Source of the DNA: Acidobacteriota bacterium
GTDB taxonomy: Bacteria; Actinomycetota; Acidimicrobiia; Spongiisociales; UBA5794
DNA length: 13,067 nucleotides
Direction: 5' to 3'
NCBI GenBank assembly: GCA_022574065.1
Contig: JACZST010000023.1
Location: 1-13,067 of the forward strand
Position 1 is the stretch's first letter; each line of letters starts with the position of its first letter. Shown here in pieces: positions 1-7,681 of this stretch. A program made the position numbers and the translations under genes. The notes under the pieces were generated by a model. That model had not been told where the DNA came from. It made no database searches and was given only the letters and a program-made list of their open reading frames with translations.

Positions 1-138
1 GGGTCATCATCACGTGGTCTCTCTGTGAGCACGGCCCCGCCCGAGTGCTTATCGGATAGGCGATTGAGCACCTCCAGTCCACGGTCGGACCGAGGGTTCG
101 GAGCGTACCAACGTTGAGGTACCTCGCTTGTCCACTGC
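1..138. other. Left edge, no supported gene
   Basis: This stretch lies downstream of the HD-domain gene. One minus-strand frame stays open from about 161 to the window edge, with protein-like composition near the edge (for example RLSDKHSGGAVL). It has no ATG. Its only GTG candidates, such as the one at 71, lack a properly spaced ribosome binding site. I cannot tell whether it is the beginning of the next gene or chance. No clear terminator hairpin is visible. Confidence 0.3.
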
Positions 139-702
139 TCACCTGAGTTGGCGAAGACGTTTCAGCTCGTCGACAGAGGCAACCAACTCATCGGCGAGTG
201 GTGAATCCAGGTCAGCAAAGACCTCGGCGAGGGATGAGTAGTACCAGAGCTGGTCGCTCTCCGGGTTGAAACGCTCCCAGAGACGCTCACCTACCTGCCG
301 GTAATCGGCCACGATCGTCCGGAGGTTGTGCAGCTTGTCTGCATTGGAGACCAGGATCGCCGACCGGCTGTGATGCGGCAGCGCTTCGAGGTACGCCACC
401 TTTCTCTTCTGCCACGGCGGTTTGGGATCTTCCTCGGTGTCGCTGCACTCTCGGACGATCGACGCCACCCGTGTGCCGAACGCGTCTGCGACCTCCTCGT
501 AGGTGGCCACCTGGTCTTCGAGCGTGTCGTGGAGCAACCCCGCGATTGCCTCCTCCTCGTCGCCGCCGGCCTCGAGTACGAGGGCACAGGTCCCGAGAAG
601 ATGACTCACGTACGGAACCTCGGTCCCTTTTCGGCGCTGCTCAACATGTCTTTCGGCAGCAAAAGCCAGGGCCCTCACGAAACGGTCGGTCAGATCCGTC
701 AC
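139..702 (-). CDS. Small HD-domain hydrolase, RelA/SpoT-type (possible alarmone hydrolase)
   Basis: The product has 187 residues, about the size of a stand-alone SpoT-like hydrolase domain (Mesh1-like small alarmone hydrolases). All four expected metal ligands of the HD fold are visible: H34 (in YVSHLLG), H58-D59 (in GLLHDTLED) and D122 (in NADKLHNLR). The RKGTEVPY stretch at 24-31 is also typical of RelA/SpoT HD domains. There is no synthetase or TGS/ACT domain, so by family knowledge it would hydrolyse (p)ppGpp or a related nucleotide in the cytoplasm with a bound metal. The exact substrate is inference. The start is GTG at 702 with only a weak, distant GAGG upstream. It lies 56 bases downstream of rmuC on the same strand, so the two may be co-transcribed. 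I am sure of the HD family and less sure of alarmone specificity. Confidence 0.85.
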   Translation of the reverse strand: MTDLTDRFVRALAFAAERHVEQRRKGTEVPYVSHLLGTCALVLEAGGDEEEAIAGLLHDTLEDQVATYEEVADAFGTRVASIVRECSDTEEDPKPPWQKRKVAYLEALPHHSRSAILVSNADKLHNLRTIVADYRQVGERLWERFNPESDQLWYYSSLAEVFADLDSPLADELVASVDELKRLRQLR

Positions 703-758
703 GGTTCGTGTCGCACCTCAGCCCCGGCCCAGTCGAGAGGCTGGTCGCCTTGGATTCT

Positions 759-1814
759 TCAATTCTGTGCCGGGGCAGATAGCAGGGCGTAGGCGTCGGC
801 CTCGATCTCCCGGACGGCGTCGTCGATTGGCTCGACCGGTTCATGGTCGGACTGGCCCGTGAGGTCGGTGACTCGGGTCAGTTGTGGTGCGACACGGCTC
901 GTCCACGAACCGACCGCAGCGTTGAACCCTTCGACGGTCCTGCCGAGGGCGGCCCCCACCGACTGGAGGTGTGTCACGAAGACCGACATCCTGCGGTGCA
1001 GTTCCTTGGCCTCGTCGAGGATCTGGTCGGCCTGCTGCAACGCCCGGTGTTCGGTCATCAATGATGCGACGTTAAGGAGGAGGGCGAACAGCGCGGTGGG
1101 TCCGGCAACGATTACCCGTTTCTCCAGCAGCCGTTCGATCACCTCGGGGTGTGCCTCGGCGGCTGCCTCATACACCGCCTGTGACGGCAGATAAATCACG
1201 ACGTAGCCACCCGATGCCAGCTCGCGATAGCCCTTGTCGATGAGACTCTTGCCGACCCGTCTCAACTCCTTGCCCTGCTCAACCAGGAGAGAGTGACGTT
1301 GTTCGGCGTCCTCAACAGCGAGGGCCTCGACGTACCGGGCAACGGGGAACTTGGAGTCGATCACGATGTTCCGGCCTCCGGGCACATGGACCACCGCATC
1401 CGGTGTTCGGTCACCGGCGTGAAACTGGGGTGTGTAGTCCCGTCCCTCCACCAGTCCACCCATCTCGAAGATGCGCAGCATCGAGATCTCACCCCAGCCA
1501 CCTCGAGCACGGTCGTTGCTGAACAGATTGGTGATGCCCTGCATTTGGGCGCCCATGCCCCGCACCTGCTCATCAAGCGTGGCCTCCCGGCTGGTCATCG
1601 CCTCCTGTAGCGAGGCCAGCTTGGAGTCCAATTCGGACACTTTGGCGTCCAGCGAGCCTTCCCGACCGGCCAAAGCGACATTCATTTCGGCGAGAGCTCC
1701 CGACAGTGCATCCTCACCATTTCTGATCCGGCCTCGGACCATGACGATCGTGAGTACCACAACCGCCACTACTGCCAGCGAAGCGACAGTCAATACGGCT
1801 ACGTCAAAGTTCAT
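759..1814 (-). CDS. rmuC: RmuC family DNA recombination-limiting protein
   Basis: The 351-residue protein has an N-terminal membrane helix at about residues 4-26. A charged region of heptad-like coiled coil follows at about 30-95, then the RmuC domain at about 100-320. Recognisable RmuC signatures are RGGWGEISMLRIFEMGGL (104-121), a PD at 138-139, and IDSK at 152-155. The last two together look like the PD...DxK pattern of a restriction-endonuclease-like fold. In E. coli RmuC loss raises inversions at short inverted repeats; the biochemical activity is poorly defined. This copy is shorter than E. coli RmuC (475 residues), mainly in the coiled coil. Its ATG start at 1814 has a GGAGG about five bases upstream. 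It is a DNA-maintenance gene in the same orientation as the recCBD cluster, but a plus-strand ORF and about 750 bases separate it from recD, so it probably has its own promoter. Confidence 0.93.
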   Translation of the reverse strand: MNFDVAVLTVASLAVVAVVVLTIVMVRGRIRNGEDALSGALAEMNVALAGREGSLDAKVSELDSKLASLQEAMTSREATLDEQVRGMGAQMQGITNLFSNDRARGGWGEISMLRIFEMGGLVEGRDYTPQFHAGDRTPDAVVHVPGGRNIVIDSKFPVARYVEALAVEDAEQRHSLLVEQGKELRRVGKSLIDKGYRELASGGYVVIYLPSQAVYEAAAEAHPEVIERLLEKRVIVAGPTALFALLLNVASLMTEHRALQQADQILDEAKELHRRMSVFVTHLQSVGAALGRTVEGFNAAVGSWTSRVAPQLTRVTDLTGQSDHEPVEPIDDAVREIEADAYALLSAPAQN

Positions 1815-2037
1815 TCAGTCCTCCATTCCTGATCACGCTCTTAGTGTGCCGGGAGGGTCTGACAGATTTGATCAGGGCAGAGGTCAGGCCAGAACGACGA
1901 GGAGACGTCTAGCCCAAGCTCCGCCGAAGAATTGGGTCGTGTTGAGGTCGAGCGCTGAGCGATCACTTGCAGTAGTGGCGAGCTATAGAGCGACCTCAAA
2001 CAGCGATCAAACCGGAGTCCACTTCAGCAGATCTGTC

Positions 2038-2043
2038 TATATT
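2038..2043 (+). promoter_or_regulatory. Possible -10 element for the small zinc-protein ORF
   Basis: TATATT (5 of 6 matches to TATAAT) lies 39 bases before the ATG at 2083 in an otherwise non-coding stretch (1815-2082). No good -35 element is seen at 16-18 bases upstream, so this is a weak candidate. The rest of 1815-2082 must also hold the rmuC promoter on the other strand, but I could not identify it. Confidence 0.2.
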
Positions 2044-2082
2044 TCCAGCGGCCAAGACCTGGAGACGAGCCATCAACAAACG

Positions 2083-2340
2083 ATGAACTCAGCTCAAAAC
2101 CCAAACGAAGATGTTGTTATCCATCCGATCAGTGGTCGCGTGTTCCATGCGGCCGACCTCGACTCGATCGGGTCGCCTATGTCTTCTGATCCAGATTGGT
2201 TTCACTCCGAGGACTATGCGTACCCGATGTGTAGCTCTGATCGCAAGGGAAAGCTCACGAGTCGCTGGCTTGCCGAGGAAGCTGGCCATCCACCCTGCAA
2301 ACGCTGCTATTCGGAACCATCAGACGCCACGCGCCAATAA
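2083..2340 (+). CDS. Small protein with Ada-like Cys...PCxxC zinc motif, hypothetical
   Basis: The ORF encodes 85 residues from ATG 2083. The frame stays open far upstream, so the start is a choice: this is the first ATG after the likely promoter, although its GGAG is rather far away (about 18 bases). The N-terminal half is acidic and without a recognisable domain. The C-terminal third, with C50, then about 20 residues, then a GHPPCKRCY stretch (C72, C75), resembles the metal-binding domain of Ada, which typically ends AGYRPCKRC. Only three cysteines are present, so a fourth ligand would have to be a histidine such as H41 or H69. Codon use is less GC-biased than in the neighbours. It is the only plus-strand gene in the left piece and lies between rmuC and recD. 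A role as a small zinc or DNA-binding protein is inference, and it could also be a degenerate remnant. Confidence 0.5.
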   Translation: MNSAQNPNEDVVIHPISGRVFHAADLDSIGSPMSSDPDWFHSEDYAYPMCSSDRKGKLTSRWLAEEAGHPPCKRCYSEPSDATRQ

Positions 2341-2561
2341 CAACTGCTTGACGCCCTACCCGCCGTGGAGAGTCACCATCGTCACGTCAAACTCCCATCA
2401 ACCAGCTCTCCCAACTGTTCAAAACCGAGTTCGGCGGATCATGATCGAGGTCAAGAAGAACCAGAACGTTTTGGTGTAAGAAAGCCCACGGATATTCGTG
2501 ATTTGGGTCGTTGGGTTGGTGGAGTCAAACGGAGGTCAAACCTAGAGCTGTCCCTACCCGG
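2341..2561. other. Convergent intergenic spacer between small ORF and recD
   Basis: This 221-base spacer lies between the stop of the small plus-strand ORF and the stop of recD. I see no gene in it. A short palindrome-like stretch at 2460-2475 is followed on the minus strand by a T-rich run, but its stem has an internal mismatch on that strand, so I do not call it a terminator. Confidence 0.4.
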
Positions 2562-4397
2562 TCAGGAGTTACCGTCCCACAGCCGGACCCCCAACCCCGA
2601 CGTCCGCTGCACCGAACGCTCCACTGCCTGGCGCAGCACCGACTCGTCGCCGATCACGGTGACCTGGCCCGAGGCCCGTGTTACCGCCGTGTAGAGCAGC
2701 TCCCTCGTCAACAGTCGTGACGTCTCCTGCGGTAGCACCACCACAACCTCCTCGAATTGGGATCCCTGGCTCTTGTGGATGGTCAGGGCATGGACCGTGG
2801 TCCGTTCCCCGAGGTGTGATGGTGAGAAGGTGCGGATGCCGCCACGGTCGAACACCACACGCAGCCCTTCGTCGGTGTCGACGGCGACGCCGATATCGCC
2901 GTTGAAGAGGTTGAGGGTGTAGTCGTTGGACGTGATCATCACCGGGCGTCCCGGGTACCACTCGCCGTGATAGCGCAGCCCCGTGAAGCGATCGTCCAGC
3001 GCGGTCTCGAGATCGCGTTGCCACCGCGCCACACTCGCCGGGCCTTGACGGTGGGCGCACAGGATCGCCAGCTCACCGAGACGCTGCAGCGCCTCTTCCT
3101 TTCGCCCCGACCTCGCCACCTGTACCAGCGTCGCCCGTTGCTCGACCACCCGTTCCCACAACGCGGAGAAGTCGATAGAAGCGCGGTTCTCGATCCACGT
3201 TATGTTGCCGCCGCCCCCGCCCAGAACGTCGAGCGCAGCGTCGGAGTTTCCGACTCGCACCGCTGCGGCGAACTCGGCGATCGCCCCCGTCTCCTCGAAA
3301 CGATGCACCCGCTCCAGCACGACCACCCGGTCCGAGATCGCAGCACTCGACCTGGCCTCCGGAACGTCGTCGGTGGCGGGACCGACGATGTCGGACAACA
3401 CCGTTCCTGCTTCGATCGCCGTCAGCTGGAACGGGTCACCCACCAGGACCACCGCGGCCTCTGGGCGGACCGCATCCAACAGCTTCGCCGCCAGCGGCAG
3501 CGACACCATCGACAGCTCGTCCACGATGAGCCAGTCGTACGGCAGCGGGTTACGGGCGTGATGCACGAACTGGCCCCGCCCCCAGGTCCACCCCAACAGC
3601 CGATGCATGGTCTTGGCCTCGATCCCCAGCAGCCACTCACGCACCGCTTGATCCTCCACCGATGCCGCGTACTCGGCCACCGCCTGGGTTAGACGAGCCG
3701 CGGCCTTCCCCGTCGGAGCCGCCAGCGCCACCTGCGGCAACTCCCCGTCTGGAGAACCCGCGGCGAGGGTCGCCAGGAGCGCCGCCACCGTGTAGGTCTT
3801 GCCGGTGCCGGGTCCGCCGGCAATGACGGTGAAGCGGCCCGCCAGCGCCGTCTCAACGGCCAGCCGCTGCCGATCCCCGTCGCCGTCGTCGGGCAGCGCG
3901 GCATCGAACGCCGCCCGCAGCCCGGCATCGAGCTCGACGCGGGGCTCGGCAACCCGCGCCAGGATCAGGTCCGCCACCTGCTCCTCGTAGCGGAAGTAGC
4001 GCTCCAGATAGAGTCGGTCCTCGACGAGCACGAGGGGCTCATCGCCGGAACCATCGCCCACAAGGGCACTGGCAGCCACCGCCACCTCCCACAGCGCCGG
4101 ATCCGGCCACGGCAACGCATCGACTATCTCGGGGTCCTGGCCGTCAACCACCACCGCCTCACGTTGGGTGGCGAGGCGGATACACACGTGCCCGGACCGG
4201 GTGCCGCGCACCACCAACGCTGCGGCCAGGATCACTTGCTCATCGGTCTCGCCCCACAGGCGGGCTATCACCATGGCCGCGTGCACATCGAGCGGGCCCA
4301 GCACACCGACCTCGTTGAAGACGGCCAGGACCCCGGTGGCGCTCACCGCGATGGAGCCGTCGGCGACAGCGAGGCGGATCGGGTCGAGCGTCGTCAT
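2562..4397 (-). CDS. recD: RecD, exodeoxyribonuclease V alpha subunit (5'-3' helicase)
   Basis: At 611 residues it matches E. coli RecD (608) in length. It is a superfamily 1B helicase subunit that translocates 5'-3' on the strand opposite RecB within the RecBCD complex. The motifs appear in order: Walker A GGPGTGKT (194-201), Walker B IVDELSM (291-297), motif III VGDPFQL (319-325), motif IV LERVHRF (361-367), the HKSQGSQF region (541-548) and motif VI LLYTAVTRA (568-576). The N-terminal 160 or so residues are the usual less conserved RecD domain that contacts RecB. The frame is open further upstream, but ATG 4397 is preferred: it overlaps the recB stop as ATGA, and a GGAGG sits six bases before it. 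It is the last gene of the recC-recB-recD cluster and appears intact. Confidence 0.96.
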   Translation of the reverse strand: MTTLDPIRLAVADGSIAVSATGVLAVFNEVGVLGPLDVHAAMVIARLWGETDEQVILAAALVVRGTRSGHVCIRLATQREAVVVDGQDPEIVDALPWPDPALWEVAVAASALVGDGSGDEPLVLVEDRLYLERYFRYEEQVADLILARVAEPRVELDAGLRAAFDAALPDDGDGDRQRLAVETALAGRFTVIAGGPGTGKTYTVAALLATLAAGSPDGELPQVALAAPTGKAAARLTQAVAEYAASVEDQAVREWLLGIEAKTMHRLLGWTWGRGQFVHHARNPLPYDWLIVDELSMVSLPLAAKLLDAVRPEAAVVLVGDPFQLTAIEAGTVLSDIVGPATDDVPEARSSAAISDRVVVLERVHRFEETGAIAEFAAAVRVGNSDAALDVLGGGGGNITWIENRASIDFSALWERVVEQRATLVQVARSGRKEEALQRLGELAILCAHRQGPASVARWQRDLETALDDRFTGLRYHGEWYPGRPVMITSNDYTLNLFNGDIGVAVDTDEGLRVVFDRGGIRTFSPSHLGERTTVHALTIHKSQGSQFEEVVVVLPQETSRLLTRELLYTAVTRASGQVTVIGDESVLRQAVERSVQRTSGLGVRLWDGNS

Positions 4398-7300
4398 TCC
4401 CGGCCTCCGGCAAACAGACGGCTTATCGCCACGATCATCTCGGCCGGTGGCGTCCAGCGGGCTACTCCGCAGCGGGCCCCGTCCACGATCGGCGTGTCGC
4501 CGCCCACCATCCCCCGCACGAACAGGTACATCGCGCCACCGAGGTGGAGCACCGAGTCGTAGCCGGGGAGGCGCCACTGCAGATAGCGGTGCAGCGCCAC
4601 CTGATAAAGCAAGGCCTGGAGCACATAGTTGCCCTCGCTCATCGCAGCCACCAACGGGCCGTGACCGTAGTCCGCCGTCGACGGCGCCTCGCCCGCAGCA
4701 GGCAGCGCGTTCGACTTGTAGTCCATCACGACGAACCGATCCCGGCCAGCCTCGTCGGCCAGCACCGTGATGAGGTCGATGGCTCCTGTGAGGTAGCCAC
4801 GGAACCTGGACGTCTCGAGGCCTCGCAGCCGCTCGGCGTAGCGGCGGTACGGATCGTCGTCTGGGAGGTGTTCCAGCATGAGTCGGGCCACGTCGTGTAG
4901 CGACACCGCATCGCCGTCGTGACGTACCGGGAACTCAAAGACCATCTCCTTCAACTCCCGAGCCGGATCGAGGTCGCGCAGCGTCGGTGTGTCGGCCGCC
5001 GGGCCGAGTGGGGTCTCCACAGCGGCGACCAACCCGGCAACCAGCACCGCGGGGTCGAGGTCCCAGGCGCCGCGGGCCACCCGCTCGTCGACAACCTCGC
5101 GGAGCGCCCCGGCCACGTCCTCGGAGTCCAACGTGACGTGTTCGAGGACGTCGTGGACCAGCGATCCGAAAGCAGCCCCCCGCGGCAGATCCGCCATCGG
5201 CAGCTTCAGACTCGCGACGAGAGCGGGGTCCGCGTCGGCGGCTTCGTCGCTACGCAGCGGTGTCTCCGACGTCTCCAGATTGGCGCTAACGGGATCGTCG
5301 GGTGACAAGGAAGAGAACGACACCCGCCGCCACAAGTAATCCAACGGCCGGCCCAGCTCGGCGAGGTGCAACTCCTCACCGGACGCTGCCGACGCCAGGT
5401 AATGGGTCGTCGGCACCGGTGCGTCGAGCACCACCGTCTCGATCGTGCCACCCGCCGCCGCTACGAGCGACTCGACGCCGCCACCGTCTCGGATCAGCAG
5501 GTCGTTCAGCTTGGTCTCCTCGACCTTGAGATGGTCCTCGATCCACCACACCCGCAGCAGGTGACGAGCCCGGGTGAGCGACACGTAGAGCAGCCGTGAC
5601 TCCTCGGCTGCTTCCTCGACCTTCGCCGCCTCCCGGTGAAGGTCGAAGTCGGGTGAGTCCTTGCCTCCAACGTCGATGAGTCGTCGTCGCGGCTGGCCCG
5701 GTTCCGGTGGGGCGTCCTCATGGAAGATGGGTATGTCATCGGCGCCTGGCGGTGCCGACGGGGGGTCCCACAAGTAGGGCACGAAGACGACCGGATACTC
5801 CAGGCCCTTGGCGGCGTGAACGGTCTGGACCTGCACCGCGGCGGCGTCGGTCTCGAGGCGGCGCTGGCGCGACTCCGGCTCCTCCAAGCCGCTGTCGGCG
5901 TTCTTCGTCGCCTCCTCCATGGCTGCCTCCAACCACGCCACCAGCGACCCGATGCGGCCGCGACGCCACACCGCGTGCATCTCCTCGGCGATGTGGATGA
6001 GGTCGGTGATCGTGCGCTCGCCGTCCGCTCTGCCCAGGATCCGCGATGCCAGGTCGGTGCTGCGGTCGACGTCGGTGACAAGAGCCGGCACTCCGCGCTC
6101 CAACATCGTGTCGCGCCAGAGCCGGATCTGGTTCTGCATGTCGAGCACTTCCACGTCTGTGAGCTGGGCGACCTCGACGAGACTCCTGCCGATGAGCAGC
6201 GACGTGGCAGCGAGACGCACGAAGTCGGTGCGGTCGGGCCGCTCCACGGCGAGCAGAAAACGCCGCCAAGCCTCGGCGGCCGGGGTGTCGAAGACGCTGC
6301 CGGTGCGAGCTGCCACCGACGGCACTTTCCGCTCCGACAACGCGACGCGGACCAACTCCACCTGGTTGCGGGTGCGGCACAACACCGCGATGTCACCGGG
6401 CCCGACGGGGCGAATGCCGTCGTCATCCTCGAAGGTGGCACCGCTGTTCAACAGGGCCACGATCTCGTTGGCGACGTCGCCGGCGACGGCCTGTCGCGCC
6501 TCCCCGACGCGGAAGTAGCCGTCTTCGCGGCGTGCGACGGGAGTCGACTTGCCGAAGCGGTGAATGACGAGCGGTGGCCCGCCGCCGGTGATCGCCGACC
6601 CTTCACGGCCCCGGGCGGGGCGCACCTGGTGGTAGACGATGCGCGGGTCGCCGAACGTGGCCCCTGCGAAGAGCGCGTCGAGGGCGGTGAGCAGCGGCCC
6701 GTCGCTGCGCCAGTTTGTGGCGAGGGTCCGGGTGGCGGTGGCATCGTCAACGGCAGCGAGATAGGACTCGACGTCGGCGCCGCGAAAGGCGTAGATCGAC
6801 TGCTTGGGGTCTCCAATGACGACGAGGCGACTGTCATCGAACACCGCCCGGATGACCTGCCACTGCACGGGGTCGGTGTCCTGAGACTCGTCCACCAGCG
6901 CCACCTGGTAGCGGGCGTCAAGCAGCGCCCTGGCGGCATCGCCAATGTGCGCATCGGTCAATGCGTCGCGGGCCTCAACCAGGCCGTCGTCGTACGTCAT
7001 CAACCCGAAGGCCCGCAGCCGACCCTCGAGTTCGGCTTTCATGGCGTGTGCCATCTCCACCCGCAGTTTGGGCTCGCCGCTCACGGCCAGGACATCGGGA
7101 ACGATCGCGGCATCGGGAGTCGAGTTGACGGCGGCGCCGATGGCGGCGACCTTCTTGGGATCGAGCACGTGGAGCGGGTCGGTGGCGAAACGGCCCACCA
7201 CCAGGTCGCTGGCGGTCTGGGCGAGGAGCAGGCTGTCGATCTCGCCCGGTTCGATATCTGGTGATAGCCGGGAGCGGAACCCGAGCTGGCGCAATAGACG

Positions 7301-7681
7301 CTGTGCAAAGCCGTGAATGGTGAAGATCTGCGCCCGGTCGTAGCGGGTCAACGCCGTCACGAGTCGCTTGGCGTAGACGTTCCGGGCGGCGGCATCCACA
7401 TCGACGAGGACCGCCATGTGCTCGTCGATGTTGACGTCCGTTCCGTCGATGGCGGCGACCGTGTCGACCATGCGCTGGCGGATGCGGCCCTTCAGTTCGG
7501 CCGTGGCGGCCCTGGTGAATGTCACGACCAGGATCTGCTCCAGAGGGATAGCTTCCTCAGCGACAAGGCGGGTGACTGCCGCTGCGATCGTGAACGTCTT
7601 GCCGGTCCCGGCACTGGCCTCGATGATCAACCGACCATCCGGAAGCGGCTCGGCGGGGTCGAAAGGACGCGCCGCGGTCAC
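4394..7681 (-). CDS. recB: RecB, exodeoxyribonuclease V beta subunit (helicase-nuclease)
   Basis: The product has 1,095 residues, against 1,180 in E. coli. It is the 3'-5' superfamily 1A helicase and sole nuclease of RecBCD, which resects double-strand ends and loads RecA. Helicase motifs are Walker A EASAGTGKTF (21-30), motif Ia VVTFTRAATAELKGRIR (52-68), Walker B ALVDESQDTD (261-270), motif III VIGDPKQSIYAFRG (288-301), motif IV TNWRS (322-326), motif V QTVHAAKGLEYPVVF (619-633) and motif VI RLLYVSLTRARHL (696-708). The C-terminal nuclease domain keeps its likely catalytic set: H843, D969 (in GAIDL) and D987-Y-K989. The frame runs open for another 206 codons upstream, but those residues are low-quality sequence inside recC. 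GTG 7681 is chosen because it overlaps the recC stop as GTGA and has GGGAG eight bases before it. Confidence 0.96.
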   Translation of the reverse strand: MTAARPFDPAEPLPDGRLIIEASAGTGKTFTIAAAVTRLVAEEAIPLEQILVVTFTRAATAELKGRIRQRMVDTVAAIDGTDVNIDEHMAVLVDVDAAARNVYAKRLVTALTRYDRAQIFTIHGFAQRLLRQLGFRSRLSPDIEPGEIDSLLLAQTASDLVVGRFATDPLHVLDPKKVAAIGAAVNSTPDAAIVPDVLAVSGEPKLRVEMAHAMKAELEGRLRAFGLMTYDDGLVEARDALTDAHIGDAARALLDARYQVALVDESQDTDPVQWQVIRAVFDDSRLVVIGDPKQSIYAFRGADVESYLAAVDDATATRTLATNWRSDGPLLTALDALFAGATFGDPRIVYHQVRPARGREGSAITGGGPPLVIHRFGKSTPVARREDGYFRVGEARQAVAGDVANEIVALLNSGATFEDDDGIRPVGPGDIAVLCRTRNQVELVRVALSERKVPSVAARTGSVFDTPAAEAWRRFLLAVERPDRTDFVRLAATSLLIGRSLVEVAQLTDVEVLDMQNQIRLWRDTMLERGVPALVTDVDRSTDLASRILGRADGERTITDLIHIAEEMHAVWRRGRIGSLVAWLEAAMEEATKNADSGLEEPESRQRRLETDAAAVQVQTVHAAKGLEYPVVFVPYLWDPPSAPPGADDIPIFHEDAPPEPGQPRRRLIDVGGKDSPDFDLHREAAKVEEAAEESRLLYVSLTRARHLLRVWWIEDHLKVEETKLNDLLIRDGGGVESLVAAAGGTIETVVLDAPVPTTHYLASAASGEELHLAELGRPLDYLWRRVSFSSLSPDDPVSANLETSETPLRSDEAADADPALVASLKLPMADLPRGAAFGSLVHDVLEHVTLDSEDVAGALREVVDERVARGAWDLDPAVLVAGLVAAVETPLGPAADTPTLRDLDPARELKEMVFEFPVRHDGDAVSLHDVARLMLEHLPDDDPYRRYAERLRGLETSRFRGYLTGAIDLITVLADEAGRDRFVVMDYKSNALPAAGEAPSTADYGHGPLVAAMSEGNYVLQALLYQVALHRYLQWRLPGYDSVLHLGGAMYLFVRGMVGGDTPIVDGARCGVARWTPPAEMIVAISRLFAGGRE

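Noticed and set aside
1471..2082. Upstream part of the plus-strand frame that contains the small zinc-motif ORF
   Set aside because: It is antisense to rmuC for about half its length and non-protein-like afterwards. Only the part from ATG 2083 looks plausible.
2460..2475. Palindrome-like stretch beside a minus-strand T-rich run, a possible recD terminator
   Set aside because: The stem has an A-C mismatch on the minus strand, is short and AT-rich, and the T run is interrupted by C.
2521..2541. Tandem near-repeat of GGAGTCAAAC and GGAGGTCAAAC
   Set aside because: There are only two imperfect copies of about ten bases, not enough to call an array or operator.
4398..4577. 60-codon upstream extension of the recD frame
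   Set aside because: It reads through the nuclease end of recB in another frame. ATG 4397 with GGAGG and the ATGA overlap is far better.
5720..7264. Plus-strand open frame of 514 codons opposite recB
   Set aside because: It lies entirely antisense to recB, whose motifs are unmistakable. Its length comes from strong G/C third-position bias, and the residues show no domain pattern.
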